Below are positions 1 to 7,918 of a stretch of DNA of 64,000 nucleotides, piece after piece. Every line of letters begins with the position of its first letter. Position 1 is the first letter of the stretch. A model generated the notes under the pieces. It had not been told where the DNA came from and searched no databases. It was given only the letters and a program-made list of their open reading frames with translations. The position numbers and the translations under genes are program-made. Source of the DNA: CAADGU01 sp035444285 (GTDB taxonomy: Bacteria; Chloroflexota; Anaerolineae; Promineifilales; Promineifilaceae); contig DAOMOK010000003.1 in NCBI GenBank assembly GCA_035444285.1, positions 372,001 to 436,000 of the forward strand, read 5' to 3'.

Positions 1-78
1 GCACCCGTAAACCGTCACCCGAAGCTCGTAATCCGACTGGAAAATTCGGATTACGGGTCACGGGTCACGGCTTACGAA
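1..78. repeat. Heptamer-type intergenic repeat
   Basis: Degenerate tandem units of the GGATTAC/GGGTCAC type, partly arranged as an inverted repeat around position 40. It reaches the stop codon of the PotA-like gene. It belongs to the same family as the repeats near 1308, 1958, 9131, 10997, 12093, 37616 and 46586. Confidence 0.8.
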
Positions 79-1287
79 TTACTCAGTCAACACCTGGGCA
101 TTTTCCGCGGCCCAATGGACATAAACGTTGCTGCCGATGTCAAAAAACTGGTCATAGCGGGAGCCAAAGTTTTGCACGCGCACAAAGATGCTGGCGTCGT
201 TGACCAGGGCCACACGATAGCGGGTGTCGGTGCCAATGTAGATTGCTTCCTGGACACGGCCGTCTATCACCACATTATTCCGTTCCGTTGCCAGCCATTC
301 CCGCATGTCAATCTTTTTGTCCGGGATTTGCCCGCCAAACAACTGCTCAATCTCATCTGCATCCACACCGGCCTTCATCACATCCACTTCGCCGGTGGGG
401 TACAGGTTCATCTTCTCCGGGCGAATAGCCAGCGTAATTTCCTCGCCGATGGCGAGGTCACGGCCGTCGGCCGTACCCAACACCACCAATCCCCCCAAAT
501 CAATCGAGGTAAAATGACCCAATTCGGCCACCTTGCCCGTCACAAAATTCGTTTCGCCGATAAAGTCAGCCACAAACCGATTTTGCGGATGCTCGTAAAT
601 TTCGCGGGGCGCGCCCACCTGCTGCACAATGCCCGCATCCATCACGGCAATCCGGTCAGACATCGTCAGCGCCTCTTCCTGATCATGCGTCACATAAATG
701 AAGGTAATACCCACTTCCGCCTGGATTTGTTTTAGCTCTAACTGCATCGCTTTGCGCAGTTTCAAATCCAGCGCCCCCAATGGCTCATCCAGCAGCAGCA
801 CTTCCGGCTTGTTCACCAGCGCCCGCGCCAGAGCAATGCGCTGCTGCTGCCCACCAGACAACTGCTTGGGGCGACGGTCGCGCAAGTGGGGCAGCCGCAC
901 CAGTTCCAACACCTCATCCACGCGCCGCTGAATTTCCGCCTTTGGCGTCTTTTTCATTTCCAGGCCAAAGGCCACATTTTGAGCCACCGTCATATGGGGA
1001 AAAAGGGCGTAATTTTGGAAGACCGTATTCACCGGGCGTTTGTAGGCAGGGATACCGGCGACCGGCTGCCCATGAATGAAAATCTCTCCTAGCGTAGGCT
1101 GCTCAAAACCGGCAATCATACGCAGCGTCGTCGTCTTGCCGCAGCCGCTTGGCCCCAACATGGAGAAAAACTCCCCGTCCCGTATATCCAATGAGATGTT
1201 ATCTACGGCCGTAAACTCCCCAAACCGCTTCGTGACATCAACTACCCCCACCGCCACTGTGCTTGATTGCCCCGATGTCGTTCCCAA
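79..1287 (-). CDS. potA: ABC transporter ATPase, PotA-like (polyamine/iron/amine import)
   Basis: Cytoplasmic ATPase that would energise uptake of polyamines or related amines with a permease and binding protein not present here. Visible motifs are Walker A GPSGCGKTT, signature LSGGQQQR, Walker B LLLDEPLGALD and the switch histidine in YVTHDQEEAL. A TOBE-like C-terminal region follows. It carries an insert (about residues 300-350, with the segment DADEIEQLFGGQIPDKKI) before the last TOBE strands. The frame is open upstream to 1362, but that extension is translated intergenic repeat. I place the start at the TTG at 1287, which has a GGAGG seven bases upstream. It lies downstream of the Lrp gene on the same strand and opposite a class III aminotransferase and an FAD oxidoreductase, which suggests amine catabolism. 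Substrate specificity is inference. Confidence 0.85.
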   Translation of the reverse strand: MGTTSGQSSTVAVGVVDVTKRFGEFTAVDNISLDIRDGEFFSMLGPSGCGKTTTLRMIAGFEQPTLGEIFIHGQPVAGIPAYKRPVNTVFQNYALFPHMTVAQNVAFGLEMKKTPKAEIQRRVDEVLELVRLPHLRDRRPKQLSGGQQQRIALARALVNKPEVLLLDEPLGALDLKLRKAMQLELKQIQAEVGITFIYVTHDQEEALTMSDRIAVMDAGIVQQVGAPREIYEHPQNRFVADFIGETNFVTGKVAELGHFTSIDLGGLVVLGTADGRDLAIGEEITLAIRPEKMNLYPTGEVDVMKAGVDADEIEQLFGGQIPDKKIDMREWLATERNNVVIDGRVQEAIYIGTDTRYRVALVNDASIFVRVQNFGSRYDQFFDIGSNVYVHWAAENAQVLTE

Positions 1288-1307
1288 TCCCTTTCCTCCA
1301 TGTTGCG

Positions 1308-1395
1308 TAACTCGTAACCCGAAGTTCGTGACCCGACCTTTCCGGCTTCGGGCCTCGAACATCCGATTACGGATTACGAATCACGGATTACGGTC
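1308..1395. repeat. Heptamer-type intergenic repeat
   Basis: Alternating GTAACTC/GTAACCC and GATTACG units between the Lrp and PotA-like genes. It supplies the last codons and stop of the Lrp gene and falsely extends the PotA frame at its 5' side. Confidence 0.75.
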
Positions 1396-1838
1396 GAAAC
1401 AGGCCGCGCCCCGTGCGCCATTTTGTAAGTATGCAAAATAAAAAAGGTTTGGGTGCGCTGTACGCCCACCACGTTCTGCAAGCTGTCGCGCAAGAATGAT
1501 GCCAGATGTTCCCGATTTCTGCAAAGAACTTCTACAATCAAATCATACTCCCCAGAAACCATAATAAGATAGCTAACTTCGGGCAGCGCGGCAATGTTAA
1601 TTGCCGCCTGTTCCAGATAAGGCGCCTGCACTGTCACCCCAATCCAGGCCGGGGCATCATACCCAATTTTATGAGGATCAATCACGCCAATAATTTGCAA
1701 TGCCTGGCTTTCTACCAACCGCCCCACCCGGTTGCGCACCGTCCCTTCTGTCACGCTTAACTCTTTGGCAATTTCAGTAAACGGTTTACGGCCGTCCCGC
1801 TGCAACTGTTCAATAATCGCAATATCTAAATCATCCAT
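1374..1838 (-). CDS. Lrp/AsnC family transcriptional regulator
   Basis: DNA-binding regulator that usually responds to an amino acid or amine. The N-terminal winged helix is typical (MDDLDIAIIEQLQRDGRKPF, then the recognition segment TEGTVRNRVGRL). A RAM/AsnC ligand-binding domain follows, with GEYDLIVEVLCRN. I prefer the ATG at 1838; an upstream ATG at 1874 would add 12 residues. The last residues (about VIRDS) come from the neighbouring repeat. It is divergent from the aminotransferase at 2000, and two dyads between them are good candidates for its own operator. The likely role is local control of the aminotransferase, oxidoreductase and transporter. Confidence 0.88.
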   Translation of the reverse strand: MDDLDIAIIEQLQRDGRKPFTEIAKELSVTEGTVRNRVGRLVESQALQIIGVIDPHKIGYDAPAWIGVTVQAPYLEQAAINIAALPEVSYLIMVSGEYDLIVEVLCRNREHLASFLRDSLQNVVGVQRTQTFFILHTYKMAHGARPVSTVIRDS

Positions 1839-1886
1839 CTTGCTCTTGCCCAATTTACGAAAACTCAGTATCATTCCCGTATATTC

Positions 1887-1930
1887 TACGATATTCGTAT
1901 TGATTTACTATTTTATTACGAAATTCGTAA
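1887..1930. promoter_or_regulatory. Two dyad operators, probable Lrp/AsnC sites
   Basis: TACGA-TAT-TCGTA at 1887-1899 and TTACGAA-A-TTCGTAA at 1916-1930. Their centres are 30 bp apart, close to three helical turns, as expected for cooperative Lrp-type binding. They lie between the divergent regulator and aminotransferase genes. The assignment to this regulator is inference. Confidence 0.6.
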
Positions 1931-1957
1931 TATCGCAAACGATCCTCCTTGTATGGA

Positions 1958-1992
1958 CGACCGATTACAGATTACGGATTACCGATTACGGA
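1958..1992. repeat. Heptamer-type intergenic repeat
   Basis: Five consecutive GATTACN/ATTACCG units directly upstream of the aminotransferase ribosome binding site. The frame open to 1949 is a translation of this repeat. Confidence 0.75.
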
Positions 1993-1999
1993 GAAACCC

Positions 2000-3319
2000 A
2001 TGCCCTACCAAGGCCCCAAATCCCACGAATTTTTTGAACGCGCCAAAAAGGTAATGCCCTATGGCGTCAACTCCAACTTCCGCTACCACGACGATTACAA
2101 CACGCCCGTGGTGGCGGATGCAAAAGATCAATATGTATTTGACTTTGACGGCCGTCAATACATAGATTACCGCCTCGGCTTTGGCCCCATCATCCTGGGG
2201 CACACCGACCCCTTCGTCAACGCCCGCGTCAAAGCCGCCATTGATCATGGCATCAGCTTCGCCTCCACCCAGGAATTAGAGGTCAAAGTCGCTGAACGTA
2301 TCATTGACATGGTGCCCGGCGTGGAAATGGTGCGCCTCACCAACACCGGCTCCGAATGCACCATGCACGCCCTGCGGCTGGCGCGTGGTTACACCGGGCG
2401 CGACCTGGTCGTCAAATTTGAAGGCAGCTACCACGGCGCGCACGATTACACGCTCTGGTCAACGGCCGGCGGCAACCCCGAAAAAGTCGGCAACCGCCAG
2501 CGCCCCACTGCCTACAAAATGAGCTGGGGCATTCCCGAAGTGATGCGCGACCTCATCCAGGTTCTCCCCTTCAACGATGTAGAAATTCTGGGCGACTTCC
2601 TGCAAGAAAGAGGCAATGATGTCGCCGCCATCATCGTGGAACCCATTTTGGGCAACGGCAATGGCATCATGCCCCGCCCTGGTTTCCTGGAATTTATGCG
2701 CCAGCAATGTGACCAGTACGGCATTGTGCTGATTTTTGATGAGGTAAAAACCGGTTTTCGCATTGCCGCCGGCGGCGCCCGTGAAACCTTTGGCGTCATC
2801 CCAGACATCTCCACCTATGCCAAAGCATTAGGCAATGGCTACCCCATCGCCGCCATCGGCAGCACGCGGGAGATCATGATGAACATTGCCCCCGGCAAAG
2901 TATTTCAAGGCGGCACGTACACCGGCAACACCGTTTCCACGGCCGCGGCCGATGCCGTATTGGAATTCATGCAAACCGGCCAGGTATTCCCCCAAATTGA
3001 GAAAGTGGGCCGCATGATTATGGATGGCTACCATGAAATTCTCACCCGCCACAACGTGCCGCACGTTATCAACGGCGTCCCGGCCATGTTTGGCTACGCC
3101 CTGATGACGGACGAACCGATGTACGACTGGCGCGACCTGCACAAAGCCGATTGGGACATGTACGAAGAGATCACCCGCTACATGATCGATCACGGCGTTT
3201 TGCCCGAAGCCGACGGCCTGGAACCCTACTTCCTTTGCTCTGACCACACCGAAGAAAACGCCGCCACCACCTTGCAGGTGTTTGAAGACGCGCTGAAACA
3301 CGTGTTGGCTAAATCGTAG
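2000..3319 (+). CDS. Class III PLP aminotransferase, glutamate-1-semialdehyde aminomutase family
   Basis: PLP enzyme of fold type I. The order of motifs matches the family: the N-terminal KVMPYGVNSNFR, the PLP-phosphate loop TNTGSECTMHALRLAR, the aromatic stacking region EGSYHGAHD, the Asp motif LIFDEVKTGFR, and the catalytic lysine in YAKALGNGYPIAA. The length, about 439 residues, is normal. The start at 2000 has a GGAG seven bases upstream. It is HemL-like in sequence. However, the location beside an Lrp regulator, a DAO-family oxidase and a PotA-like ATPase points to amine or amino-acid catabolism rather than tetrapyrrole synthesis, so no gene symbol is given. It is followed after 45 bp by the FAD oxidoreductase, with a hairpin repeat between them. 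Confidence 0.85.
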   Translation: MPYQGPKSHEFFERAKKVMPYGVNSNFRYHDDYNTPVVADAKDQYVFDFDGRQYIDYRLGFGPIILGHTDPFVNARVKAAIDHGISFASTQELEVKVAERIIDMVPGVEMVRLTNTGSECTMHALRLARGYTGRDLVVKFEGSYHGAHDYTLWSTAGGNPEKVGNRQRPTAYKMSWGIPEVMRDLIQVLPFNDVEILGDFLQERGNDVAAIIVEPILGNGNGIMPRPGFLEFMRQQCDQYGIVLIFDEVKTGFRIAAGGARETFGVIPDISTYAKALGNGYPIAAIGSTREIMMNIAPGKVFQGGTYTGNTVSTAAADAVLEFMQTGQVFPQIEKVGRMIMDGYHEILTRHNVPHVINGVPAMFGYALMTDEPMYDWRDLHKADWDMYEEITRYMIDHGVLPEADGLEPYFLCSDHTEENAATTLQVFEDALKHVLAKS

Positions 3320-3324
3320 AGCAT

Positions 3325-3355
3325 TGTAGAGACGTTGCAATGCAACGTCTCTACA
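3325..3355. repeat. Perfect hairpin repeat between operon genes
   Basis: TGTAGAGACGTTGCA followed at once by its reverse complement. It lies between the aminotransferase stop and the oxidoreductase start. Hairpins of this sequence type are common dispersed repeats in cyanobacterial and Chloroflexota genomes (from memory). It lacks a T tract, so it is not an obvious terminator. Confidence 0.8.
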
Positions 3356-3364
3356 GCGTCGCCC

Positions 3365-4636
3365 ATGAAAACCACCCCCTTCTGGACCGACCAATTCCCC
3401 CGCCCGGCTGATCTGCCGGTAGCGGTTAACATGCCCGATGAAGTAGATGTGGCTGTTGTTGGCAGCGGCTACACCGGGCTGAATGCAGCGCGGGTATTGG
3501 CAAAAGCCGGGGCAACGGTGGCCGTATTGGAACGGCACACCATCGGCTGGGGGGCCAGTTCACGCAATGGCGGCATGGCCACACCGGGGATCAAACGGCC
3601 GATCAAACAAATCTATCAGGCTTACGGCCGTGACTACGCCCACCAGTTCTGGCAAGCCTCCCTCGACGCCATTGACCTGATTGACCAGCTCGTCCGTGAG
3701 GAAGGAATTGATTGCGACTGGAAACGCAACGGCCATATCGCCCTGGCGGCCAAAGCCAGCCACTTTGAAAACCAGAAACAATCCAGCCAATGGCTGAAAG
3801 AAGAGTTCGGTCACGAAACCACCCTGGTCGCTCCTGGCGATTTGCACAGCGAAATTGGTTCAGACGCCTACTTTGGCGGCCTGGCAGATGACTATAGCGG
3901 CGGTCTGCAACCGGCCAAATACGTCTTTGGTCTGGCGCGGGCAGCCACCACCTACGGCGTCCATCTCTGCGAAAACGCCGACGTGCAACGCATCGAACGG
4001 CTGCCCACCCGTTTTCTTGTTCACACCAAAACCGGCAGCGTGAACGCGAAGGAAGTTCTCATTGCCACCAACGGCTATACTGACCGGCTCGTGCCCGCCC
4101 TCAAGCCCAAAATCTTCCCCGTCGGCAGCTACATTATCGTCACCGAGCCGCTGCCAGCCGACCTGCAAGCAAAATTAAGCCCCAAAGGGCGCATGTTTTA
4201 TACCACGCGCAACTTTTTGCACTATTATCGGCTGACGCCGGACGGCCGTATGCTCTGGGGCGGCCGTAACAATCTGAGCGTGGACCAGGAGCCGCAGGAA
4301 AGCGCCCGGCAATTGCGCACCAGCTTGAGCCAGGCCTTCCCCGAACTGGCGGACGTGCCCATCACCCACACCTGGACGGGCCAATTGGGCCTCACCTTTG
4401 ACCTCATGCCGCACATCGGCCGGGCGGATGGTATTCATTACGCCTTCGGCTACGGTGGGCACGGTCTTTCCATTGCCACTTACGTGGGCACAGAAGTGGG
4501 CAAGCTGCTCGCCGGGCAAATCAGCCACAGCCCCTTTCAGGAAATCCCGGAAGATGTGCGCTTCTTTTACCGCAACCGCCCCTGGTTCCTCCCCTTCGCC
4601 GCCCAATACTACCGCTTCAAAGACCTCATTTCGTAA
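3365..4636 (+). CDS. FAD-dependent oxidoreductase, DAO/PuuB-like
   Basis: Flavin amine or amino-acid oxidase/dehydrogenase. The FAD-binding Rossmann motif is VAVVGSGYTGLNAARVLA near residue 25, followed by ERHTIGWGASSRNGGM, typical of gamma-glutamylputrescine oxidase-like proteins. The C-terminal FAD segment is HIGRADGIHYAFGYGGHGLS. Length is about 424 residues, as usual. The start at 3365 is the first ATG outside the hairpin repeat; the frame is open to 3335 only through that repeat. It is probably co-transcribed with the upstream aminotransferase, a pairing seen in polyamine or GABA-type degradation. The exact substrate cannot be read from sequence. Confidence 0.85.
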   Translation: MKTTPFWTDQFPRPADLPVAVNMPDEVDVAVVGSGYTGLNAARVLAKAGATVAVLERHTIGWGASSRNGGMATPGIKRPIKQIYQAYGRDYAHQFWQASLDAIDLIDQLVREEGIDCDWKRNGHIALAAKASHFENQKQSSQWLKEEFGHETTLVAPGDLHSEIGSDAYFGGLADDYSGGLQPAKYVFGLARAATTYGVHLCENADVQRIERLPTRFLVHTKTGSVNAKEVLIATNGYTDRLVPALKPKIFPVGSYIIVTEPLPADLQAKLSPKGRMFYTTRNFLHYYRLTPDGRMLWGGRNNLSVDQEPQESARQLRTSLSQAFPELADVPITHTWTGQLGLTFDLMPHIGRADGIHYAFGYGGHGLSIATYVGTEVGKLLAGQISHSPFQEIPEDVRFFYRNRPWFLPFAAQYYRFKDLIS

Positions 4637-4640
4637 GCGG

Positions 4641-4733
4641 TTCGGCTAAAGCCTCGCCTCCTAATAGAACGCGGAGGCGAGGCTTTAGCCGAAATGGGTA
4701 AGGAGGAACGTCTACAGCCTCGCCTCCTCTTCG
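4641..4733. repeat. Hairpin repeat, GGCTAAAGCCTCGCC family
   Basis: Perfect 21-bp arms at 4641-4694 (TTCGGCTAAAGCCTCGCC and its complement), then a third partial copy near 4715-4730. The same family recurs at 33465-33509. It lies between convergent genes and may act as a bidirectional transcription barrier. Confidence 0.8.
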
Positions 4734-4756
4734 CTTATGGACGGCCGTCACCTCCC

Positions 4757-5884
4757 TCACCTGCTCTCTACCCCCTGCCACACACGGTCGGTTTCGCCGA
4801 TGTAAGTGGACTGGGGGCGGATAAGACGGCCGTACCGCTGCTGTTCCAGACAATGGGCAATCCACCCGGCAGCGCGGCTAATGGCAAACGTTGGCGTAAA
4901 GAGGGCGGTCTCTAGCCCCAGACCATGCAGCAGCAAGGCGGTGTAAAATTCCACGTTTGTTTGCAAGTTACGGCCCGGTTTGTATTCGGCCAGGAGGCGC
5001 ACGGCCGTAGCCTCCACCTCTTTCGCCAATTCATACAATACCATATCCCCATCGGCGGCAAACATTTGCGCCGCCGCCGCAGCCAACACCTCAGCGCGGG
5101 GATCACGCACCTTGTACACGCGGTGGCCGAAACCCATCAGCCGTTCACCCGCTTCCAGTTTGGCGCGCAGTACCGGTTCTGCCCTTTCCGGCGTACCAAT
5201 TTCAAAGACGGTATCCAGCGCCGGGCCGGGCGCGCCGCCGTGCAGTGGCCCTTTTAGCGCTCCCACCGCCCCGGTTATGGCTGAAACCAGGTCTGAATTG
5301 GTGGCAATAATCACCCGCGCCGCAAACGTGGAGGCGTTCAGCCCATGATCCACCACCGTGTTCAGGTATGTTTCCAGGCCACGAACGCGGGCGGCGCCTG
5401 GCTCCTCACCGGTTAGCATGTACAGGTAATTGGCCGCATGGTTCAGGTCAGCGCGGGGAGCAATCGGTTCTTGCCCCTGCAAGTAACGCCAATAAGCCGC
5501 CACAATCGTGGGAAAGCGGGCGATGATGGCAAACGCCAGATGCTCATCGGCCACTCCCAGACTAAGAGCGCCCGCGCCCATGCGCAGGGCATCCATCGTC
5601 GGCGCATTTTCGGCGGCAACCGATTTGAGCAGCGACAGAACGGCCGTTGGCAATGAACGATAGGCCGCCAGTTCTTGCTGAAAAGCGGTGAGTTCGGTGA
5701 CCGTGGGCAAACGGCCGTGCCACAACAAATACACCGTCTCTTCAAATGTGGCATTCGCCGCTAACTCCACCAGCGGGAAACCGCCGATAATCAATTCACC
5801 CGCCAGCCCATCCACATGGCTCAACCGCGTTTCCGCCGCCACTACCCCTTCCAGTCCGGGGACAAAATTCGTTCCGTTTTTCAT
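4757..5884 (-). CDS. Citrate synthase (short bacterial type)
   Basis: Condenses acetyl-CoA (or propionyl-CoA) with oxaloacetate. The protein is 375 residues, the size of CitA/2-methylcitrate-synthase-like enzymes. Catalytic and binding segments are GPLHGGAPG, GFGHRVYKVRDPRAE, and NVEFYTALLLHGLGL, the latter carrying the acidic catalytic position (Glu, as is common in this subfamily). The N-terminal FVPGLEGVVAAETRLSHVDG is typical. It is divergent from the MutS-like gene, and a second citrate-synthase-family gene follows that one. The start at 5884 has AAGGAG close upstream. Whether it is citrate or methylcitrate synthase cannot be decided. Confidence 0.9.
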   Translation of the reverse strand: MKNGTNFVPGLEGVVAAETRLSHVDGLAGELIIGGFPLVELAANATFEETVYLLWHGRLPTVTELTAFQQELAAYRSLPTAVLSLLKSVAAENAPTMDALRMGAGALSLGVADEHLAFAIIARFPTIVAAYWRYLQGQEPIAPRADLNHAANYLYMLTGEEPGAARVRGLETYLNTVVDHGLNASTFAARVIIATNSDLVSAITGAVGALKGPLHGGAPGPALDTVFEIGTPERAEPVLRAKLEAGERLMGFGHRVYKVRDPRAEVLAAAAAQMFAADGDMVLYELAKEVEATAVRLLAEYKPGRNLQTNVEFYTALLLHGLGLETALFTPTFAISRAAGWIAHCLEQQRYGRLIRPQSTYIGETDRVWQGVESR

Positions 5885-5907
5885 GTTTGATATGCTCCTT
5901 TGTAGGG

Positions 5908-5942
5908 CGATTTTCCAAATCGCCGCTCGATTTGGAAAATCG
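5908..5942. repeat. Hairpin repeat upstream of citrate synthase
   Basis: CGATTTTCCAAATCG and its reverse complement separated by CCGCT. It lies in the 5' leader of the citrate synthase gene. Confidence 0.75.
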
Positions 5943-5949
5943 AGTTACA

Positions 5950-6045
5950 GCAAGGATATTAGGTTGATTTTATATTGTCAATGTTGATTTTATAATCAAT
6001 ATATGATACGCTACAATTAGCGCAAAACTTTCAACGCAAAGGTAC
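5950..6045. promoter_or_regulatory. AT-rich divergent promoter region
   Basis: AT-rich gap between citrate synthase and the MutS-like gene with a near-duplicated GTTGATTTTATA unit. On the minus strand TTGACA is followed 17 bases later by TATCCT. On the plus strand a TATAAT lies about 60 bases before the MutS-like start. These are motif matches only. Confidence 0.45.
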
Positions 6046-6057
6046 AAAGTGGAAAAG

Positions 6058-7905
6058 ATGGTAAGAGGTCAGAGAAAGAGAGCGTTAGACAACCAGGTGC
6101 GGCGATTGGCAGCGCAGCAGCAGGCAAAACAGACACAGGCAAGTCAGATTATCCATTTCCGATTGGCGGCATTTGTACTGGCGGCCGTGATCAGCGGTTT
6201 TGTGTTTTTCCAATGGGGGGCGACCCTGTGGCTGCCGGTAACAGTGGTGGTTTTTGTTCCCTTTGTGGCGCTGGTCATCTGGCATCGGCGGGTGGACACG
6301 GCCGTGACCCGCCTCCACCTCTACCACCAGATCAAACAAACTCACCTGTCCCGCCTGGCGCTGGATTGGGGCAACCTGCCCCCACCCCTGCCAACCCCAG
6401 AACGGGTTGAACATCCGTTTGCCATTGATCTTGACCTGGTAGGGACGCGCTCACTGCATCAGTTATTGGACACGGCCGTGACCCAACAAGGCAGCGAGCG
6501 GCTGCGCGACTGGCTGCTGGAAACAAACCCCCACCCGGCCATCATCGCCCAACGACAGGCATTGGTGGCCGAACTAACGCCACAATTCCGCTTCCGCGAC
6601 CGGCTGGCATTGCAGGCCATGTTGGTAAATCGTGACGGCCGTTTCTCCGGGCAGACGCTGACAAATTGGCTAAGGGAAACGACCCCACCTGAACAATATC
6701 GTCGCCCGCTGCTGATATTATCCGGCCTGGCGGCTGTAAATATCGTGGCCGGTTTTGGTTTCCCGACGCTAGGATTACCTGATTTTTCGCTCATCACCTG
6801 GCCGATTTATATTGGCCTCTATCTGCTGTGGGGTTTCCGCCAGACTGGGGCGCTGCTGCGCGACACGCTCACGCTGCAAGACGCGCTGGAAACCGCCCAG
6901 GTGATCTTTGGCTTTCTGGAAAATAATCATTACGGCCGTACCCCCCATCTGCAAACTTTATGCGCCCCGTTTCAAGATGAGGCGACACGGCCGTCGCAAT
7001 ACATCCGGCGGGTGCGCCGCCTTTCCGTCGGCGTTGGCGCGGCACAAAATCCCGTGCTGGGTTTCATCCTCAACATATTTGTGCCCTGGAATCTCTTCTT
7101 TGCCTACCGTATCACCCGCTGCCGCCAGGATTTAGCCGAACGGCTGCCCATCTGGTTGGATGTGTGGTACGAACTGGAAGCGATCAACGGGTTAGCCGCG
7201 TTTACCTGGTTAAACCCAGAAGATGCCACCTTCCCCACCATTGACCAGACCGGCAGCAGTCTGACAGCCCGGCGCATGGGGCACCCTCTAGTGCATCCCG
7301 ACAACCGGGTTTGTAATGACTTTGCCATCCACGATCCCGGCGCCGTGTTCATCATCACCGGTTCCAACATGGCTGGGAAAAGCACCTTTTTGCGCACCAT
7401 TGGCATCAATCTGGCGCTGGCCTACGCCGGCGGGCCGGTGTTGGCGACCGAAATGCACACATCCCTTTTTCGCCTCTTCGCCTCCATCCGCGTGGCCGAC
7501 TCCATCACCGACGGCTTCTCCTTTTTTTACGCTGAAGTGCGGCGGCTGCAACAATTATTGACGGCGCTGCAAATGAAGGAGCAACGGCCGTTACTCTTCC
7601 TCATTGATGAAATCTTCCGTGGCACCAACAACCGGGAACGGTTGATTGGCAGCCGCGCTTACATCCGCGCCCTGGCCGAAGGCAACGGCCTGGGGCTGAT
7701 TGCCACCCATGACCTGGAACTGGTACACCTGGCCGAAGAAAACGGCCGTATCCACAACTACCACTTTCGGGATGACGTGGCCGACGGCCGTATGGTCTTC
7801 GACTACACCCTCCACCCCGGCCCCTGCCCCACCACCAACGCCCTAAAAATTATGCAGTTGGCCGGACTGCCAATAGGCAATGATCAATTGACAATTGATC
7901 ATTGA
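6058..7905 (+). CDS. MutS-family ATPase with N-terminal membrane segments
   Basis: Homologue of the MutS ATPase/core with membrane anchoring. Two hydrophobic hairpins are visible, around residues 40-85 and 220-265, which classical MutS lacks. A MutS core region follows, then the domain V ATPase from about residue 435: Walker A TGSNMAGKSTFLRT, Walker B LLFLIDEIFRGTNNRER, and the ATHDLELVHLAE switch region. The mismatch-binding Phe-X-Glu domain is absent, so a role in mismatch recognition is unlikely. The family is known but its function is not established. A GTG at 6049 is an alternative start; both have weak ribosome binding sites. The stop is followed by a repeat and a second citrate-synthase-like gene. 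Confidence 0.8.
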   Translation: MVRGQRKRALDNQVRRLAAQQQAKQTQASQIIHFRLAAFVLAAVISGFVFFQWGATLWLPVTVVVFVPFVALVIWHRRVDTAVTRLHLYHQIKQTHLSRLALDWGNLPPPLPTPERVEHPFAIDLDLVGTRSLHQLLDTAVTQQGSERLRDWLLETNPHPAIIAQRQALVAELTPQFRFRDRLALQAMLVNRDGRFSGQTLTNWLRETTPPEQYRRPLLILSGLAAVNIVAGFGFPTLGLPDFSLITWPIYIGLYLLWGFRQTGALLRDTLTLQDALETAQVIFGFLENNHYGRTPHLQTLCAPFQDEATRPSQYIRRVRRLSVGVGAAQNPVLGFILNIFVPWNLFFAYRITRCRQDLAERLPIWLDVWYELEAINGLAAFTWLNPEDATFPTIDQTGSSLTARRMGHPLVHPDNRVCNDFAIHDPGAVFIITGSNMAGKSTFLRTIGINLALAYAGGPVLATEMHTSLFRLFASIRVADSITDGFSFFYAEVRRLQQLLTALQMKEQRPLLFLIDEIFRGTNNRERLIGSRAYIRALAEGNGLGLIATHDLELVHLAEENGRIHNYHFRDDVADGRMVFDYTLHPGPCPTTNALKIMQLAGLPIGNDQLTIDH

Positions 7906-7918
7906 CCATTAACCATTG
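7879..7918. repeat. Heptamer-type repeat, CAATTGA family
   Basis: Units of the ATCAATTGAC/ATTGACC type spanning the MutS-like stop and the next start. The same word family forms the 51-bp hairpin inserted in the FMN riboswitch at 60391. Confidence 0.7.

Noticed and set aside
2000..3319. Naming the aminotransferase hemL
   Set aside because: Family membership is clear, but the Lrp/oxidase/PotA context suggests catabolism and no other tetrapyrrole gene is present.
4757..5884. Loss of the catalytic Asp in citrate synthase (NVEFY)
   Set aside because: Glu at this place is, to my knowledge, common in short CitA-type enzymes, so it is not a defect.
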